Origin: Excoecaria cochinchinensis | Lineage: Eukaryota > Streptophyta > Magnoliopsida > Malpighiales > Euphorbiaceae | Direction: 5' to 3' | Assembly: GCA_947683425.1 (NCBI GenBank) | Contig: CANTUQ010000077.1 | Span: 4,023,001-4,087,000 of the forward strand | Length of the DNA stretch: 64,000 bases | In this document: one piece after another, positions 48,095-58,063 of the stretch | Layout: every line of letters starts with the position of its first letter | How positions within the stretch are numbered: position 1 is the first letter of the stretch | The notes under the pieces: model-generated | The model's database searches: none | The model's input: only the letters and a program-made list of their open reading frames with translations | Told to the model about the DNA's origin: nothing | Made by a program: the position numbers and the translations under genes

Positions 48095-49010
48095 CTAAAG
48101 AGCATAGCCTATAGGTTGTTGGTCCCAAACCTTGATTACTTCATATGGTCCTTTCAAATTTGGCATTAGGTTGCCAACTCCGATATTCCTTCGGTGAATT
48201 TCTACTTTTGAAGAATGACATCGCCAACTTGGAATGATCTTCCCTTCACTTTGGTATTCGAAAAACTTAGTTCTACGATGTTTATATGCGACCATTTGTA
48301 TGCTTGCACCTTTGTATTTTTCTTCTGCCAAGTCTAAATTAGTTGTCTATTCGACACTATTAATTCCTTCTTCCCAATTTTCCGTTCTGAATGAGGAAAT
48401 GCCAACTTCTACTAACAGCATGGCTTCTGACCCATATGTCAAAGAGAAAAGTGTTGCGCCTGTTACAGTTTGAGGAGTTATGCAATATGACCACATGACA
48501 CTATGCAACTCCTCGACCCAATTTCCCTTGGCCTTCCTCACTCTCTTCTTCAAACGATCAATGATGGTTCTGTTTGTGACTTTTGTCATGTTGTTCGCTT
48601 GAGGATGGGTTACTAATATAAACTTTTATTGAATATTAAGTCCCTTGCAAAACTCTTTAAAAGTTGGGAAATTAAATTATTTCCCATTGTATGTAATGAA
48701 GACCTTTGACAACCCAAATCTGCATATTATTTCCTTCAATGCCAAATTAGTGACTTTTGCAGCTATAATGGTGCTTAACGGCTCAGCTCTTATCCACTTA
48801 CTAAAATGATCCATCACAATTATCAAGAACTTTTATTGCTTTTTACCAACAAAGAATGGTCCCAAGATATCCAATCCCCACTGATCAAATGGCTAAGTTA
48901 TGCCAATCGACTATTGATTCACCGAGGGTTGCCTGATTATTCTTCCATGTATCTGACACTGTGGGCATTTTTTCACCAATTCTTTGGCATTTTGGGCAAT
49001 ACTTAGCCAA
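48095..49010 (-). pseudogene. Ty3/gypsy integrase fragment, heavily decayed
   Basis: Minus-strand pieces, in order: FDQWGLDILGPFFVGKKQ (start of the catalytic core, about 48890), KVFITYNGK (about 48700, where family members have Asp in place of Tyr), MTKVTNRTIIDRLKKRVRKA and GNWVEELHSVMWSYCITP (48589-48480), FSLTYGSEAMLLVEVG (about 48440), and GNLMPNLKGPYEVIKV (about 48160). Several frames and stops are involved. No LTR belonging to it is seen, so it is a truncated fossil, cut on its right by the CACTA end at 49094. It is opposite in strand to the preceding ORF remnant. Confidence 0.85.
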
Positions 49011-49093
49011 TAATATCGCACCAATTATACTTTTCTTTGCAACGAACAACTAGCCTCATAAGCTTTGCAAATTCCTGTTAGTGGTTATGCGCT

Positions 49094-49661
49094 CACTATA
49101 AGAAAATACAAAAATAGCGACGAAAAATAAATAGCGACGAAAAAAGAATTCCGTCGCTAATTTAGCGACGGAATTTGCTAAAAATGGCGCAAGTAATTTC
49201 CATCAAATTTAATGAAGGAATAATTATTCGTCGCTAAAGGTGGCGCCAAATGACTGATTTTAGCGACAAAAATTATATTCTGTCGCTATATTTAGGACAG
49301 AAAGGGATTCCGTCGCCAAGAAAATATAAAAAAATTATTAATTAAAATTAGCGACGAAAATTATATTTTGTCGCCATAAAAATATAAATTTTATTTAAAA
49401 TTAATTTAGCGACGAAAAAAATAATCCATCGCTAAATTTAGTGACTGAAATTTGAATCCGTTGAAAAAAAAATTTTGAAAAAAATATTATTTGAACTTAG
49501 CGACTGAATAATTTTCCATCGCTAAATGTATTATATATATAATTCATTTTTCTCTCTCCTCTCTCCTCTTTCTTCTCCTCCCTCCTCCCTTCTCTCTCTG
49601 CTGTGCCATCTCTCTCGCCGCAGCTCTGGCGCTGTCCTCCCGGCACCGATCTGAACCTCCC
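49094..49661 (+). mobile_element. Left terminus of a second CACTA family, cut by the Ogre element
   Basis: It starts CACTATAAGAAAATAC and is followed by about 450 bp rich in TAGCGACGAAA and TTCGTCGCTA motifs, in both orientations. The motif core (GCGACG) differs from that of the larger CACTA (GTGACGAA), so it is a different family. After about 49560 there is CT-rich and then GC-rich sequence, probably its internal part. The Ogre LTR at 49662 interrupts it and the other terminus is not in the window. Confidence 0.75.
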
Positions 49662-49990
49662 TGTAGACACCGAGTCCTGAGACGATCCAAGATCGGGATT
49701 ACCTGATTATGAAAATAATACTTGCCACAAGTAAATGCGTCGAAAATGATGTTTCTCTTGTCGAGACACTTTTTTAAAAAAAATAAAAATAGACAAATAA
49801 ATATTTATTATTATAAAAAAATTTAAATTAAAAAATTAGGAAGTGTTATTTTTTATATATCAAAATTTTGATTAAAAAATATAAATATTTAAAAAGGGAA
49901 TTAAAAGTAATTAATTAAAGATTTAATTTAAAAAAAATATGAAAAAGTTGAAAACATGAATTAAGGGCTTTTGGTGACCTTTGGTATGCA

Positions 49991-50090
49991 GCCGCATGTG
50001 GGAATTCCACATGCGGCCACATGTGAGAATGCCACATGCAGTCGCATGTGGAGGCTTTCCACATGTGGCCTCCATGCCACACGCTTCCTC
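49991..50090 (+). repeat. Palindromes upstream of the Ogre LTR TATA box
   Basis: Perfect 11-bp arms GCCGCATGTGG/CCACATGCGGC with loop GAATT at 49991-50017; 8-bp arms CATGTGGA/TCCACATG with a 5-nt loop at 50045-50065; further CCACATG(T/C) half-sites between them. They occupy the same place relative to the TATA box as the unrelated palindromes of the solo LTR at 40911. Confidence 0.9.
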
Positions 50091-50093
50091 ACC

Positions 50094-50100
50094 TATAAAA
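50094..50100 (+). promoter_or_regulatory. TATA box of the Ogre 5' LTR
   Basis: TATAAAA directly follows the palindromes. The matching place in the 3' LTR (about 58491) reads CCGGCAAAA, so the box is lost there. Confidence 0.55.
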
Positions 50101-50777
50101 TTAATTTTGGGGACTGAAAAAATCAGGTATTTTTCATATTTTGGGGTGATTTTAAAAGAATAAAAATTGAACGTTAATTGGGTTTTTTCCATTTTAGAAA
50201 TACAGTGAAATTAAATGGGAATTGGCTTTCATTTGAAGGGGGGCTGCTTTTTTTCAATAAAGAAAAAGAAAAGGTTTTTCTCCCAAGCTTTGGGGCAGAC
50301 GAGAGCATCTTCAAAAAATTCTTAAGCATTTTTCAAGTTTCAATATTTTCTTCTCTAAAAAATATTTCATCTTTGGTTTGATTTGAGTAAGAAAAATTAA
50401 TTTTCTTTGCTTGATCATCCCACCTAAATTATTTTTTCAGCGTTTTATTTGTTAAACTTGGATTTTTTTTTCCCAACTATTTTCTTGTTTATTACCATAA
50501 TTCGACAAGGAGGACGTATCAAGACACCGTTTTCTTTGATTTATAAACTCTGAGGGTAAATATTCTTGGACCCCCTTGTTATCAATCTATTTCCTAATTT
50601 TTTGTCATCATAAATATTAAAGTTTCATTATTATTTCATGTCATTATGCCTTGATTAATTTTTTGCTACTATTATTCTCATACTGTTGATGAATATGCCC
50701 ATAAGACTATTATTTTCTTCATGACCATTATTCTCTTCACAATTTTTTCAAAGTGATTCCCGTAGCCATTACCTCCC

Positions 50778-50850
<73 letters not shown>

Positions 50851-50851
50851 A
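50778..50851. repeat. (ATT)n then (GTT)n microsatellite in Ogre 5' LTR
   Basis: About 15 ATT followed by about 10 GTT units. The 3' LTR equivalent is far longer and more complex (59175-59445). Confidence 0.95.
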
Positions 50852-52074
50852 TTTTATTGTTATTATTGCTATTATTTTGACATTATTTTTTATTATTATT
50901 ATTCCTAAGCTTTTGCATGACTTATTTTTTAATTCTCTTTGCATGTAAATCATTTGTATATTAAATTAACATGTCCTATGTTTATTTTATCTTTATTTGA
51001 TCAATTTTTAGAATTATTACTAATATTTTTAATGTTATTCTTTGTGTGAGATTTAAATTTGGTTTGTCTTGCATGAGTGTCCCCGTGACCACATGGATGG
51101 GTCACGACGTATAGGAAACCCGCATCATTTGGGTGAGATCTTTCCTATCCCTTTATGTGTTTACGTTTGCTTGTAAAATAAAATGGTTTTATCTTGTGCA
51201 CATGTGCGGTAAAAAATTATGAAAATATTTTATAACTAAATCGGGACTTTTATTAATAAAATTGTGACCAATGTCCCTTGTTTTAGGTAAGGAATGTAAA
51301 ACGTTACAATAAAACGAAGAGTTAAATTTTCTCCAAAATGGGATCACTCATCTCGACTTTTCAAACTAACAATCCAATAACTCTTCGATCCCTCTTTAAG
51401 TAAGCGTGAAGGAACCAATATTCCAAACCTAAACGAATGCCCTGATTTATGTATGTTTTTCTTATGTTTGATTTTGTTTGTTTTAAATTTATGTTCAAAT
51501 ATTTTTGGGCCCTTGTAATTAATTTTGGGGCAATATTATTTAGTTTTCATTTGAGATTTTATTTCGTCCCAATTTACGTTTTTGATCTTCTTTTCTTTGG
51601 GGTTGTATTCCGCCCCAATTTCTCTTGTAATTGTGTGCTTGGCGTGTTTAACGCTTTCCTTTATCACTTTATTTTACTGCTTTCTTTACAGTCTTTTATT
51701 TATCACTTTCTTGATGCTTGCAATGCGCCTATAATCTTAATGCATTAATCATGTGAGAGGAGAGATGGAGTTTTACAAATTTAAAAACTCATTTATAATT
51801 AATCAAAATCTAAATAAGAGTGAAGTTCTGGACACCATCTCTGGTTTTAGACTAATAGAGGTTAGAGACCTTTCCCAATTTCTTGTAAATTGGGTGGCGA
51901 CTCCAAAATTCCTCAAAGGTGCCATGAGACTAGATGATCCTTTCAAATGTTCTATTGGGAAGGAGGCATCCAAAATGTCTCATGGCACCCAAGATCAAAA
52001 AGATGCGAACCAATCCCTCGAGCCCTAAAAGCGGGTTCAACGAGGGCTTTTGCTCGGTTCGGCGCGCGTCATAG

Positions 52075-52089
52075 TGGCGACTCCGCTGG
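52075..52089 (+). other. Primer-binding site of the Ogre/Tat element
   Basis: TGGCGACTCCGCTGG, three bases after the LTR end. This is the primer-site type known from Ogre and related Tat elements, which I recall as tRNA-Arg; the tRNA was not checked. Confidence 0.8.
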
Positions 52090-52726
52090 TGATACTTCGT
52101 GACTTTGCTCTAAAAGTGTTTTGGTTAAAATATATAATTGGGTTTTTAAAACTTAAAATTCTATCACTTTTGAAAATTTGCATTGCGTACATTAGAGCCT
52201 TAGAACTATGTTAGTTGGTCCCCTATCTTACCCCGGTGTATTCCCGAAGCACGACCCTACTTTCACTCATTGTAGAGAAGTGTTAGGGATAACCACCAGC
52301 CCAAGCCTCGTACTATTAAAGGTATATCAAATGGAGACCCAATCGGTCACTATGCTCGCGATGAGCTAGACCCATTGGCAGAGACCATGCTTGGGTAGAC
52401 CTAAAGTATCATTACCTTGACCAAAGCTCATGTAAAGACAAATAGAAACATCCATTAAGTGATATGCTCCTTAATACGATGCTTGTGATGTGGGCCGTTG
52501 CGTATTAAACAAAATCAAGAAAATTAAGTGGTCTTTTATCAAAGGCTTTTATGCCCCAATAGGTTCACCTTAATTTAATTGAAGTGTCCGAATACGAAAT
52601 GGCCAAAACCCATACGCATGTGCTTTAAATCAAGAGTGTTATGCTGCTGATTTTTCACCATGCACCATACGCGCCAATTGGGTTCCCCGTTGACCCATGG
52701 GTTAAGCCCACCTAGGAAGAGACTAT

Positions 52727-54445
52727 TTGACCTCTTGTGCGGGAGTTAAAAGGTTGGAAGGATCTACTTGCTCGTATGTGATTGCTAAATGCTGCACAAC
52801 TCACGATCATGCATTATACATGTCATCCATGCATCATTCTAACAATCTGGATCTTTCAGCCACCATAGATTCATCTAAATGGACTAGAGGTTCTGACGAT
52901 CGACTAGTGAGGACAAACTCGCCCTTTAGATTGCTAGAATTAGTGCCTGTTTGGGATTCTGAGTCACTCTCAACAACTAGTGAATCATCTTCGATGGTAG
53001 AACTACCACGGGAGACTGGTGCTTTGACGGTACAAGCCCTAGATAAGAGGCTTGGGGATTTTGAAAGGAGGATATTAGCCATGATGGAAAATATAGCTGC
53101 TCAAATGGCACCAAATACCAAGCAATCGCCTGTGGCCCCTGCTGTTGAGCAAGTTAAATTGCCTATTATGGAAAAGGCTCCTATAGCAGTCACTACCGTA
53201 TGACAACCAGACGTTGAGCCCAGAGCAGCGGCACCTGTTGAGCAGAAAAGAATTCTTGATACGAAAGATGATCTCATGGTGGAGGAAGAGGATGAGCAGG
53301 TAATTCCTCGGACTGTGACGAATAAAGTCCCCAAGGGAGAGGATAACGCATAATTCCTCAGATTGTGACGAATAAAGTCCCCAAGGGAGAGGATAACGCA
53401 ATAAAGGAGATAAAAGGGAGGGTTGAAAAGTTTGAAGCTCGGACAATGACTATTATGGGGAATTTAATCGCCGCCATGGTGCCACCTGCTGGACAACAGC
53501 CTACTGCTCCTACCATGTTACGAAAAGAGCATGATCCGACTAAAGAAGTGCACCTACCATCAACTGGACCTAGAGGAGAGTCGCCTGTTGCTCTGTCAGC
53601 TGGACGAAAGGGCAAAGGGCATGTTTCAGAGAATAGGCTTCTGGCAGTAACACGAGGCCTGAAGAGAAGGATGGATATCCTCGGAGAAGAGATTTTAAAG
53701 TCCAAACTTCAAATTACCCTGGCTGCTCATGAGAAAGTCTTTGAGAACTTAGATAAGAGAGGTCGACCATATAGGTGTGACAGCTGTGCTAGCACTTGAG
53801 GGACAAGAGAAGTATCAATGGTTAAAAGGCATAAACGGATCTTTGCCTCAAGCATGGGAGGGGAACCTGTGTTCATGGTTGGCTAACCCAGCCAGAAATC
53901 GAGGGCATATGAAGTGTCATCGGCACGCTAGATATCTGAGGGATGATTACCAAACCCCGAAAGGTCAAGTGCAGGATCCTATTAATGGCAAACAGCTAGT
54001 GGCCTTTGAAGGAGGGGGCAACGTCATTGGGGGAGATAATCAGGAAAGCTCGAGTCTCGGTGATAACAGTGTGAGAGATGTTGGGGCCACCAAGGTTCCA
54101 AACATTGAAACTACTCAAGATTGTTATACCATCTGGGATAAGCCTTTATCTGAGCACCTCTTTTATTTCATTAGTGAGGGAAAGCTACAGCCGAAGCCTG
54201 CAAAACTCGCCAGGAGCCAAGGGCATCCCAGTCACCAAGCAGATCTATATTGTGCCTACCATCAGCATACTGGGCATGAGACTAATGGGTGCCAAACTCT
54301 GAAAAACTTATTCAAGGCTTCATTAATGAGGAACCGAGGAGGCAAGGGAATGGTTCTTGAATATGATAATAGATCGTTGACTACGGCATCCGTGTTGGCA
54401 AGAAAGGAGGATGTTAGCTGTTTAGATGCTCTTTTTTATTTTTGA
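52727..54445 (+). pseudogene. gag region of the Ogre/Tat element
   Basis: Frames: 52727-53203 (with LDKRLGDFERRILAMMENIA), 53365-53799 (ends in a basic, Gly-rich part) and 53777-54445. The last contains KPLSEHLFYFISEGKLQPKP and a zinc-finger-like CAYHQHTGHETNGC (about residues 159-172 of its 222), of the form C-X2-H-X4-H-X4-C. The two junctions are frame changes: one is the 50-bp duplication at 53301-53400, the other overlaps at 53777-53799. The ORF before the finger is poorly conserved. It would have formed the particle core; here it is not translatable as one chain. Confidence 0.8.
53301..53400 (+). repeat. 50-bp direct duplication inside gag
   Basis: 53301-53350 and 53351-53400 are the same 50-bp block with two mismatches (g/a and c/t near the start). 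As 50 is not a multiple of 3, the second copy shifts the frame. Confidence 0.97.
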
Positions 54446-54589
54446 ACTACTTAATGACAATGTTTTAATTCTAATTTTTATGAAGTGAAATGAATGTTTT
54501 TGTTTATTGGTGTGATGTTTCTTGTAATTTCACTATGCATAATCATAGCATGTTTATATTTGACATTGACTCAACTAATGCCATTCCGT

Positions 54590-55060
54590 TTAATCTCGAA
54601 ACTTTGGAGAAACCAAAGAAAATCTTGATAGCATCTGTTATGACTCTTGAAGAGAGATTAAAACTTGAGAGAATGATAAAAAATTAAATAAAAAAGTCTT
54701 TGCCTGGTCCTATGAAGACATACCAGGAGATAATTATGAAGTCGCCAAACACGCTATGCCAGTGTATCCCGATCATGAACCAGCCAAGTAGAAGCTCAGA
54801 AGATTCAAGCCAGGAGGGACAAGAAAGGTTAAAAGGGGGAATCCACAAGCAGAACCAGGGCTAAATTTTTTACTTAAGCGCAATGCCCAACTAGATGGAT
54901 CAACGACATCTCCAATGGTTAAGAAGAGAAGTGCGCGTATGTGTAAACAATCAGGATTTGGACGAAGCTTGTTGGGGAGCAAAAAAAAATGTACACAAAA
55001 AAAAAACAAAAAAAACAAAAAAAAAACAAAAAAAAAGAAAAAAAAATTGATCATCGACAT
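54590..55060 (+). pseudogene. Start of Ogre reverse transcriptase, then A-rich break
   Basis: LEKPKKILIASVMTLEERLK (54597-54657) and KVFAWSYEDIPGDNYEVAKH (54690-54750) match the segment that precedes reverse transcriptase in Tat/Ogre pol. KLRRFKPGG and MVKKRSARMC follow, with a TAG at 54788. Similarity stops at about 54940. A run of A with scattered C/G (54990-55050) fills the break. The palm domain with its YxDD box is missing. Confidence 0.8.
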
Positions 55061-55129
55061 AGGGCAAGGGACAGTTATCTGGGGGCAAGCTTTGTTCAGA
55101 TCCCGTTGATCTACACATACCTGTATTCT

Positions 55130-55700
55130 ACCGTTCTTCTTGGCTATTGAAAAGGACCTAAAGACTGATTCACAAGCTATCCGCCCAGTTCATCAGTATA
55201 GAGGATGTGCAGTACGAGAGGTGAGCTGATGACATACGGTTGAGGTGCTTAGACGAGAAGAAGGCCAAGAAGGTTATGGAGGAGACCCATGCTAGGGTCT
55301 GCAGTCGGAACCCTTACAAGAGTCACGCTTTACTCCTTAATGCATGAGGCAAAAGTACTGCTGCCTGTCGAGGCACGTCAAATCTTTAGGGGCAGTCATA
55401 GAAGCAATGACTACAACAGCTAAGCATGTTGAACGAAAATAGGTTGTGGGATTACTATCGCAATCAGATCTATCAGAAAACACCTTATCCGATCATTTGG
55501 AAAGAGGGTCAGGAAACACTCACTGAAAGAGGGAGATTTAGTCTTTAGGCAAATGAGACCTGATTTTCTAGACATGCAAAGTAAATTCGGTCCGACATGT
55601 TAAGACCTGTTTGCTCCTACAAAAATTTTGTCCAAAGGGGCAGCGGTTCTAATGGACAGCAATGAAGATGAGCTCGGATAATAGATCAACATCAACAGAC
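55130..55700 (+). pseudogene. Remnants of Ogre RNase H/integrase and pol C-terminus
   Basis: LRCLDEKKAKKVMEETHARV (about 55240-55300) matches the integrase zinc-finger region of Tat elements. Near 55540-55600 GDLVFRQMRPDFLDMQSKFG and at about 55640 GAAVLMDSNEDELG-like residues match the end of pol. The integrase catalytic core is absent. Frames change several times. Confidence 0.7.
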
Positions 55701-55729
55701 CCAAGAAGGACCATGGCTAAAGACTAAAA

Positions 55730-56840
55730 ATCAAAAGAAGAGAATAGATGCCTCGCGGGTTGAAAACCGAAAAAAGGCGGTCTTGCTAAAATTGGACGCC
55801 TCGTCAGGGTGAAAATCAAAAAAAGGCACTCTGGGCAAAAATTAGAGGTTTGAGAGAAAATGTCCAATCAAGAAAATCCGAGAGGGCTGATTGGAAAAAG
55901 GAGTATGATGCTTACAAGATCCACTCTGAGATTGGATGTAATTTTACATTCTAAATCTACGTTAAATGGTGATCATGTATGGAGAAATCATACTGAAATG
56001 TACACAATTTTGTGGAAAAAAATAAAATAAAAGCAGTTTAACTCATCATTTCCTAGTTCTTTTATAAAAAGAGAAACATCATTCATTGTTGAATGTGTGA
56101 AATCTAAATGGTTATACTCTACTTCTGCTCTCACCGACCAGATGCCTAAGCCGATGGGTCCCATTATTTGCAGCGGGGCTAGGTACCCTTCTCTTATATG
56201 CACTTATGGAGGCAAGGGTGCAGTCTCTGACCTGCAGTTCGATGATTTTTGTAAGCAGTTGTGTCTAAGGGCTATGGTACTCAAGGGTGAAGGCCGAAGA
56301 TAAGATCCTTCCTTGGAAAGATAGAGGATGCCTTATGACATCTTGAATCCCCCCGAACTGTCAAATGCAACAGGCGATGATATCGAAAGTGTTCTCAAGA
56401 AATCCACACAAGAGAATAGAAAGGAGAGCCAGGGGCACAGGGAGTTGACCCTTGTTCGCCACCTCACCCAATCAAGCAACACCTTCGTTAGAGGGGGCGA
56501 GGGGATATAATCCTTGTTTAGGGGAAGATGTCTTAGCGAATAAATTGCCATAGAAGGAGGCTCTGATAGTAGCTTCAGTTTTTCTTGTAGCCACCCCAGA
56601 AAAAAAAAGGCCGTTAGAGATGAAAACCGTATTCGGCGCTCTAAGCAAAAGTTAGGTCAAAGGGCAGGGTGAAAACCTAGAAACAGGCAGTCTGTCCTAC
56701 AAAAAATAAAATGAAAAAAAGCCACTGGATTGGGTTGGGTCCATTCTAGGCAAAAAATAAGGCACAAGGTTATGTGAAAATCCGAAAATGACGCATTTTT
56801 CGCTAAGAAAAGCTAGTGTGAAAATCCACAAGGGACGCAC
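55730..56840 (+). repeat. Ogre 3' tail with clustered GTGAAAACC-type repeats
   Basis: A ~40-45 bp motif (GGGTGAAAACC, then AAAAAGGCG, then CTAAGCAAAAATTAG) recurs in two clusters: about 55752 and 55796, then about 56612, 56656, 56770 and 56814. Copies are degenerate. The stretch between (55900-56600) has no credible ORF. Confidence 0.65.
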
Positions 56841-57147
56841 TACCTTAAAAGAATGACTACAGGTTTCAGACAAGAACCTCATAATCCCCAAAGGCATGAA
56901 ATTCAAAAGCAATTCCAGAGGGCACTGATCCTGCTGCAAATTGCGACCAAACCAGCTGTTGCCTCTGAATCCACTTAGACGAATTCTTGTCCTGCATTGC
57001 TGCTTACACATGCATCTCACGTGAATGCTTGCTATTTTTCCTGCATATTTGGCTTTCTAAGTCTTGCAAAAAGAGAGAATCGATGCGAACGCCAACAAAA
57101 GGTGAGTGATGACATCGATCAAAACACCAATCCAACCATACAAAGAC
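56841..57147 (+). other. Ogre 3' tail, unassigned
   Basis: I see no ORF or repeat of note. It leads into the tandem arrays. Confidence 0.45.
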
Positions 57148-57420
57148 CTCGAAGACCTCTCAGGAGGCAACCATCCGAAGACCTCTCAGGAGGCGATCAA
57201 CCGAAGACCTCTCAGGGGGCAACCATCCGAAGACCTCTCAGGGGGCGGTGAGCCGAAGACCTCTCAGGGGGTGATCAACCGAAGACCTCTCAGGGGGCAA
57301 CCATCCGAAGACCTCTCAGGAGGCGGTGAACCGAAAATCTCTCGGGGGACGATCAACCGAAACCGAGGACCTCTCAGGGGGCACCAACTAGCCAAAGACT
57401 TCTCAGGGGGCAGCCAGCCA
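57148..57420 (+). repeat. 26-bp tandem array in Ogre 3' tail
   Basis: CGAAGACCTCTCAGGGGGC plus a variable 7-bp part (aaccatc, gatcaac, ggtgagc) repeats with period 26 (GAAG at 57151, 57177, 57203, 57229, 57255, 57281), about 10 copies, more degenerate to the right. The variable parts recur in a mixed order. The Arg/Pro-rich ORFs over it are translations of the repeat. Confidence 0.95.
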
Positions 57421-57900
57421 GGTTAGCACGATGACGACACCACTACTCCACGGAGGGTTAGCACAATCACGACATTACTGCTTCGAATCTCAGAAGGGTT
57501 AGCATGATGGCGGCACTACCATTCTACGGAAGGTTAGCACGACCATGACACTACCACTTCAAAAGGGTTAGCACGATGGCGGCACTACCATTCTACGGAA
57601 GGTTACCACAACCACGACACTACCACTTCAAAATGGTTAGCACGATGGCGGCACTGTCATTCTATGGAAGTTAGCACGACCACGGCACTACCACATCAAA
57701 AGGGTTAGCACGATGGCGGCACTACCATTCTATGGAAGGTTAGCAGGACCACGACACTACCACTTCAAGAGGGTTATCACGATGGCAGCAATACCATTCT
57801 TCGGAAGGGTTAGCACGATCACGGCACTACCGCTTTAGGACGGTTAGCACGATGACGGCACTACCACTTCACAGAGGGTTAGCACAACCACGACACTACC
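57421..57900 (+). repeat. 34/35-bp tandem array with 69-bp higher-order unit
   Basis: GGTTAGCAC recurs about every 34-35 bp (57421, 57456, 57497, 57532, 57566, 57601, 57635 and on). Two monomer types alternate: one with GATGGCGGCACTACCATTC and one with GACCACGACACTACCACTTC. The repeating unit is therefore a 69-bp dimer. There are about 13-14 monomers in all. Confidence 0.93.
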
Positions 57901-58046
57901 TCTTCAACAAAAGACAATATGCCGACAACTTGGCGACAACCACTCCAACAATATCATCCAGTCTAGGAAAGCGACCGCCTCAGGTATGCGTCTCTTCCCT
58001 TCTTTTCTGAATTTTGGCTCACCTAGGCACCTAAGTTCTAGGTTCC

Positions 58047-58063
58047 CCAAAATTGGGGGCAAC
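58047..58063 (+). other. Polypurine tract of the Ogre element
   Basis: CAAAATTGGGGGCAAC abuts the 3' LTR start at 58064, the place of the plus-strand primer. Confidence 0.7.

Larger units (their letters stand above)
49662..52071 (+). repeat. 5' LTR of the Ogre/Tat element
   Basis: It starts TGTAGACACCGAGTCCTGAG and ends GGCGCGCGTCA (the last bases have drifted from CACA to CATA). It contains perfect palindromes at 49991-50017 and 50045-50065, a TATA box at 50094, (TTA)n/(GTT)n tracts at 50781-50850 and U5 sequence shared with the solo LTRs. Confidence 0.93.

Noticed and set aside
54990..55109. A Lys-rich ORF, possible nuclear localisation peptide.
   Set aside because: It is the translation of an A-rich filler at a deletion point.
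56997..57426. Arg/Pro-rich overlapping ORFs across the 26-bp repeats.
   Set aside because: They exist in two frames at once only because the repeat lacks stops; no start context or homology.
57148..57900. A CRISPR-like array of short repeats with variable spacers.
   Set aside because: Spacers are not unique (the same few variants recur), the context is a plant retrotransposon tail, and there are no cas genes.
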